Positions 13,810 to 17,480 of a DNA stretch of 17,480 nucleotides are shown piece after piece. The stretch's first letter is position 1; each line of letters starts with the position of its first letter. Both the position numbers and the translations under genes were made by a program. This DNA comes from an uncultured Ruminococcus sp. (GTDB taxonomy: Bacteria > Bacillota > Clostridia > Oscillospirales > Ruminococcaceae), in contig CALGTT010000157.1 of assembly GCA_937901485.1 (NCBI GenBank), forward strand, positions 1 through 17,480, read 5' to 3'. The notes under the pieces are model-generated. The model did not search any database. It had not been told where the DNA came from and saw only the letters and a list, made by a program, of their open reading frames with translations.

Positions 13810-16413
13810 TTATGCAGTCGGTTCTGTCTCAGCAGGCTGTGCGTCCTGCGCTTCCTCCGCTTCGAATTCTTCCGGCGCATTCTCCGCCTCATGCTCCGCA
13901 CGCGTAAACGCCACGACCTTGTTGCCCTCGGTCACGCGCATCACGCGCACGCCCTTGGAAACTCTGCCCATCACGCGGATCTCGCTTGCACGGATACGGA
14001 TGATGATGCCCTCGGACGAGATCAGGATGATATCATCCTCCTCATCCACGACCTTGATGCCGCAGACATTGCCGCGTTCCTTGTCCACCTTGTAGTTGGT
14101 CAGACCGTAGCCGCCGCGTCCCTGAATGCGGTATTCCTCCAGTGCGCACCGCTTGCCATAGCCGTTTTCTGTCACGGTCAGCACTGCCGCGCCCTCACGG
14201 ACTCTTGCCACGGATACGACCTCGTCGCCCTCACGCAGCTTGATGGCACGCACGCCATGCGCGGATCTCGACTGTGCACGGATGTCCTTTTCCTCCAGAC
14301 GGATCGCCATGCCGTTCTTGGTCGCAACCATGATCTGTGCATTGCCGTCGGTCATGCGTACGCCTGCGATCTCGTCGCCCTCGTTCAGACCGATCGCGAT
14401 CAGTCCCTTGCTGCGGACATTTCTGTAAGCCGCCAGCGGCGTTCTCTTGATCTGTCCCTGCTTTGTGACCATGACCACATAGCTGTCGCCCTCGAAATCG
14501 CGTGTTTTCAGCATCGCGGAAATGCGCTCGCCCTCCTGGAGATTGAGGAGATTTGCGAAATGGAAGCCGCGCGAAGCCTTGGAGCCATCGGGGATCTGGT
14601 AGCACTTGAGCTTGTGCATCATGCCCTTGTTGGTGATGAACAGGATATTGTCATGCGTCGAGCAGATGAACATCTCGCTGACGAAATCCTCCTCACGCTG
14701 CTTCATGCCGGTGACACCTCTGCCGCCGCGCTTCTGCGTCTTGTAGGCATCGAGTGCCATGCGCTTGATATAGCCATTATTCGTGTAAGTGACCACGCAG
14801 TCTTCCACTGCGATCAGTTCTTCGATATCCACCTCACCCGAAATAGAAGTGATCTCCGTCAGACGCTTGTCGTTGAACTTTCTGCGGATCTCCTCCAGTT
14901 CCTCGGTGATGATCTCGTAGACCTTCTGCTTGTCCGCCAGAGTTTCCTCATAGTCCGTGATCTTCTCGCAAAGACCGTACAGCTCATCGGAGATCTTCTG
15001 ACGCTCCAGACCTGTCAGCGCACCCAGACGCATCTGCACGATCGCCTCAGCCTGCTCCTCGGAAAGTCCGATGGCGTGCTCCAGATGCACCTTGGAGAGG
15101 TCATACTGTGCCCTGTCGAGGAGTGCCGACATATCCGTTTCCTTGAAACGCTCGATCAGACGCTCCTTGCCCTCCGGAATGGTCTTGCTGGCGCGCAGGA
15201 TCGCGATCACCTCGTCGATATGATCCGCCGCAAGCATGAAGCCCTGCAGAAGATGCGCTCTTTTCAGAGCCTTTTCCATCTCAAACTTGACGCGGTTCGT
15301 GATGACCTCGACCTGGAATGCAAGATAATGCTCCAGGATCTGCTTGAGGGAGAGCACCTTCGGCACGCCGTCCGCCAGTACGAGCATGTTCACGCCGACG
15401 GTATCCTGCAGCTGGGTATAGGAAAAGAGCTTATTCAGGACAATATCTGCGATCGCATCCTTGCGCAGACCGATGACCACGCGCATACCGGCTCTGCCCG
15501 ATTCATCGCGGACAAAGGTCGCACCGTCAATGCGCTTTTCCTTGATCAGCTCTGCAATATGCTCGACCAGACGCGCCTTGTTGACCATGTACGGGATCTC
15601 ATGCACAATGATCTGCTGCTTGCCCTTATTCTCCTCAATGGAGGTCTTGGCACGCAGCGTGATCTTGCCCTTACCCGTGCCGTAAGCCGCACGGATGCCC
15701 GCCTTGCCCATGATGATGCCGCCGGTCGGGAAGTCCGGACCTTTGACGCATTCCATCAGGTCATCAAGCGTACAGTCGGGATCATTGATCAGCACGCCGA
15801 GTGCGTCAATGATCTCGCCCATATTGTGGGGCGGAATATTGGTCGCCATACCCACGGCAATGCCGACCGCACCGTTGACCAGCACATTCGGGAAACGGCT
15901 GGGGAGCACCTGAGGCTCTTTCAGACGGTCGTCATAGTTCATGCCGAAGGGCACGGTATTTTTCTGGATATCCGTGAGCATTTCCACGGAAATCTTGGAC
16001 ATTTTCGCCTCTGTGTATCGGTAGGCAGCGGGCGGATCGCCATCGACAGAACCGAAGTTGCCGTGACCGTCCACCAGCGGATAGCGCAGGGAGAAATCCT
16101 GTGCCAGACGCACGAGCGCGTCATATACGGACGCGTCACCATGCGGATGATAACGACCGAGCACCGCACCGACGGTATCCGCACACTTACGGTACGGCTG
16201 GTCGGGGGTGAGTCCATTTTCATGCAGGGTATAGAGGATGCGGCGGTGTACGGGTTTCAGACCGTCACGCACATCCGGCAGTGCACGGGAGATGATGACC
16301 GACATTGCATAGGCAAGGAACGAATCATGCATTTCATTTGCAATATCGACCGGAATGACCTTTTCAGGATTCTGAAGATCCTGCACTGCGCCGTTTTCCA
16401 TTTCGTTACTCAT
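13810..16413 (-). CDS. gyrA: DNA gyrase subunit A
   Basis: Breakage-and-reunion subunit of DNA gyrase, which introduces negative supercoils with GyrB. The 867-residue protein has the full family layout. The N-terminal winged-helix region holds the quinolone-resistance region, and the catalytic Tyr133 sits in AAYRYTEAKM. A tower and coiled-coil segment follow, then a C-terminal six-blade pinwheel with the GyrA box as QKRGGRG at 560-566 (Lys in place of the usual second Arg). The box marks it as gyrase and not ParC. The tail is acidic (EFEAEEAQDAQ). Ala94 occupies the E. coli Ser83 position, and Asp98 matches Asp87. The ATG at 16413 is chosen over the GTG at 16422 because GAGGTG lies about 6 bases before it; it begins 5 bases after the stop of the membrane protein gene. 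Confidence 0.96.
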   Translation of the reverse strand: MSNEMENGAVQDLQNPEKVIPVDIANEMHDSFLAYAMSVIISRALPDVRDGLKPVHRRILYTLHENGLTPDQPYRKCADTVGAVLGRYHPHGDASVYDALVRLAQDFSLRYPLVDGHGNFGSVDGDPPAAYRYTEAKMSKISVEMLTDIQKNTVPFGMNYDDRLKEPQVLPSRFPNVLVNGAVGIAVGMATNIPPHNMGEIIDALGVLINDPDCTLDDLMECVKGPDFPTGGIIMGKAGIRAAYGTGKGKITLRAKTSIEENKGKQQIIVHEIPYMVNKARLVEHIAELIKEKRIDGATFVRDESGRAGMRVVIGLRKDAIADIVLNKLFSYTQLQDTVGVNMLVLADGVPKVLSLKQILEHYLAFQVEVITNRVKFEMEKALKRAHLLQGFMLAADHIDEVIAILRASKTIPEGKERLIERFKETDMSALLDRAQYDLSKVHLEHAIGLSEEQAEAIVQMRLGALTGLERQKISDELYGLCEKITDYEETLADKQKVYEIITEELEEIRRKFNDKRLTEITSISGEVDIEELIAVEDCVVTYTNNGYIKRMALDAYKTQKRGGRGVTGMKQREEDFVSEMFICSTHDNILFITNKGMMHKLKCYQIPDGSKASRGFHFANLLNLQEGERISAMLKTRDFEGDSYVVMVTKQGQIKRTPLAAYRNVRSKGLIAIGLNEGDEIAGVRMTDGNAQIMVATKNGMAIRLEEKDIRAQSRSAHGVRAIKLREGDEVVSVARVREGAAVLTVTENGYGKRCALEEYRIQGRGGYGLTNYKVDKERGNVCGIKVVDEEDDIILISSEGIIIRIRASEIRVMGRVSKGVRVMRVTEGNKVVAFTRAEHEAENAPEEFEAEEAQDAQPAETEPTA

Positions 16414-16418
16414 GTATT

Positions 16419-17051
16419 TCACCTCATCTGGTTACTTGATCTGGAAGCAAAGCCCTTTCCGAGATTCTTTGTGAATTCCGTTCTCAGCAGCTCTGTTTCC
16501 TGCTCGGAAAAGTCCTTTTTTGGCAGTACATAGAAATTGGACTTCACCATATAGATAATGAAATATTCGCTGTATTCTGTGATTTTCAGTGCATTGCTGT
16601 AATGTATCCTTGTACCGGAGAAATTCTCCTGCGGCGCATCGTCAAAGAGTGCATCCGCCTCCTGCTGCTCCTGTGTCAGCTCCTCCTCCGGCAGGATCGT
16701 GCCGATCTCCAGATATGCCGGATACAGCCGGAATTCATAGAGATCCTCCTCCAGACCGCGGATGGCTTCCATCAGATTGCGCCGGATCTTGCGCGGCTTG
16801 TACCACTGGAACGCGCACATTGCCACGCAGAACAGCACGATCATGCAGTACATGGGCTTCTGCTGCTGCGTGCCGATCACGACAAAATAGCCGTAGACCG
16901 CCGCCACCGCCAGAAACACTGCCATGAGCAGGTAGTTGCGCGGATGCACATGCCGGTTCTGAAAGGAAATGAATGCACTGCGGAACATTTCATAGGGAAT
17001 GTGATATTGTCTGGTCAGAATCGGCTGTATGCCGTTGTTTTCCGTTTCCAT
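16419..17051 (-). CDS. YcxB-like two-helix membrane protein between gyrB and gyrA
   Basis: A 210-residue protein of unknown function. Two hydrophobic helices lie at about 40-60 and 66-84 (MAVFLAVAAVYGYFVV and MIVLFCVAMCAF), joined by a short polar loop and followed by a basic stretch (KPRKIRRN). The soluble C-terminal part includes EYFIIYMVKSNFYVLPKKDF, which resembles the C-terminal domain of YcxB-like proteins: a hydrophobic strand, then a polar turn, then LPK-x-x-F. The ATG at 17051 is preferred because AAGGAGG ends 6 bases before it, while the ATG at 17057 directly abuts that site. It starts 17 bases after the gyrB stop and ends 5 bases before gyrA, so it is very probably co-transcribed with both. 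A gyrase-related role is not implied by the sequence. Confidence 0.8.
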   Translation of the reverse strand: METENNGIQPILTRQYHIPYEMFRSAFISFQNRHVHPRNYLLMAVFLAVAAVYGYFVVIGTQQQKPMYCMIVLFCVAMCAFQWYKPRKIRRNLMEAIRGLEEDLYEFRLYPAYLEIGTILPEEELTQEQQEADALFDDAPQENFSGTRIHYSNALKITEYSEYFIIYMVKSNFYVLPKKDFSEQETELLRTEFTKNLGKGFASRSSNQMR

Positions 17052-17068
17052 TGGCATCCTCCTTCGGA

Positions 17069-17480
17069 TCAGACATCCAGATTCGATACGGTTTTTGCAT
17101 TCTTTTCGATATATTCCTTACGCGGCAGCACCTTGTCACCCATCAGGATGGAAATGATCTCGTCCGCCTTTGCCGCGTCCTCCATCGTCACCTTGATGAT
17201 GGTGCGCGTTTCCGGATTCATCGTGGTTTCCCAGAGCTGCTCGCTGTCCATCTCACCAAGACCTTTGTAACGCTGTACAGCGACCTTTGCCGAACTGCCG
17301 TTGGCATCGGCAAGCTCTGCAATATACTTGTCGCGCTCTGCATCCGAGAACGCATAGTACACCTTTTTGCCCCTTGCCACGCGGTAAAGCGGCGGCTGGG
17401 CAATGTACACGTTGCCGTTTTCGATCAAAGGACGCATGAAGCGGAAGAAGAAGGTCAGAAGCAGGGTGCGGATATGGCAG
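17069..17480 (-). CDS. gyrB: DNA gyrase subunit B, C-terminal 136 residues (partial)
   Basis: ATPase/TOPRIM subunit of DNA gyrase; the 5' part lies beyond the right edge. The visible part begins inside the TOPRIM region with HIRTLLLTFFFRFMRPLIE and continues with the conserved YKGLGEMD-x-x-QLWETTM segment, which contacts GyrA and DNA. It ends with the family-typical NAKTVSNLDV. ParE is the main alternative. The ending NLDV and the gyrA two genes downstream favour GyrB. Confidence 0.93.
   Translation of the reverse strand, partial: CHIRTLLLTFFFRFMRPLIENGNVYIAQPPLYRVARGKKVYYAFSDAERDKYIAELADANGSSAKVAVQRYKGLGEMDSEQLWETTMNPETRTIIKVTMEDAAKADEIISILMGDKVLPRKEYIEKNAKTVSNLDV

Noticed and set aside
16414..16422. 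GTG start for gyrA overlapping the upstream stop codon
   Set aside because: The ATG three codons later has the better-placed GAGGTG site, and the extra residues add nothing conserved.
13891..16533. An 880-codon plus-strand open frame opposite gyrA
   Set aside because: It mirrors gyrA codons (His/Asp/Leu-rich composition, no recognisable motif); it is a by-product of GC-rich codon use in gyrA.

Overview
All recognisable genes lie on the minus strand, so the window reads right to left. Content and style suggest a Gram-positive member of the Clostridia, probably a gut Oscillospiraceae/Ruminococcus-like bacterium. The reasons are neighbouring gyrB and gyrA, strong AGGAGG-type ribosome binding sites, a lipoprotein with a Gram-positive style lipobox, and a giant surface protein built from choice-of-anchor A and CnaB/SpaA (prealbumin-like) modules. 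The genus is an inference; no rRNA or other taxonomic marker is present.

Right part (17480 to about 13800): the C-terminal end of gyrB, a small two-helix membrane protein of the YcxB-like type, and a complete gyrA, tightly spaced as one transcription unit. The middle gene is an unusual guest between the two gyrase subunits. GyrA carries Ala at the position of E. coli Ser83 in the quinolone-resistance region.

Middle (about 13800 to 10438): after a GC-rich hairpin and a nested inverted repeat comes a second compact unit. It holds a calcineurin-like metallophosphoesterase, a lipoprotein with a transglutaminase-like domain (Cys-His-Asp triad visible), and a CCA-adding tRNA nucleotidyltransferase with a TTG start. 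The genes overlap by 4 to 8 bases, which suggests translational coupling.

Left part (10261 to 1 and beyond): one uninterrupted reading frame of at least 3420 codons, with its own near-consensus promoter and signal peptide and no end inside the window. It encodes a giant secreted adhesin-like protein. The order is: signal peptide, choice-of-anchor A domain, CnaB-like domains with a Thr/Glu/Ser/Asp-rich tandem repeat, an unassigned beta-rich module, more CnaB domains, a second choice-of-anchor A domain, and then a long array of at least ten CnaB domains. The array domains show the Lys / Glu / Asp pattern of the S. pyogenes FbaB CnaB2 domain (parent of SpyTag/SpyCatcher), which predicts a chain of self-crosslinked, protease-resistant domains. 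Base composition switches at the edges of the choice-of-anchor A modules, and near-identical DNA repeats in the array point to mosaic assembly and recent internal duplication. This gene is the most interesting object in the window.

No tRNA, rRNA, CRISPR array, insertion sequence or plus-strand gene could be supported.
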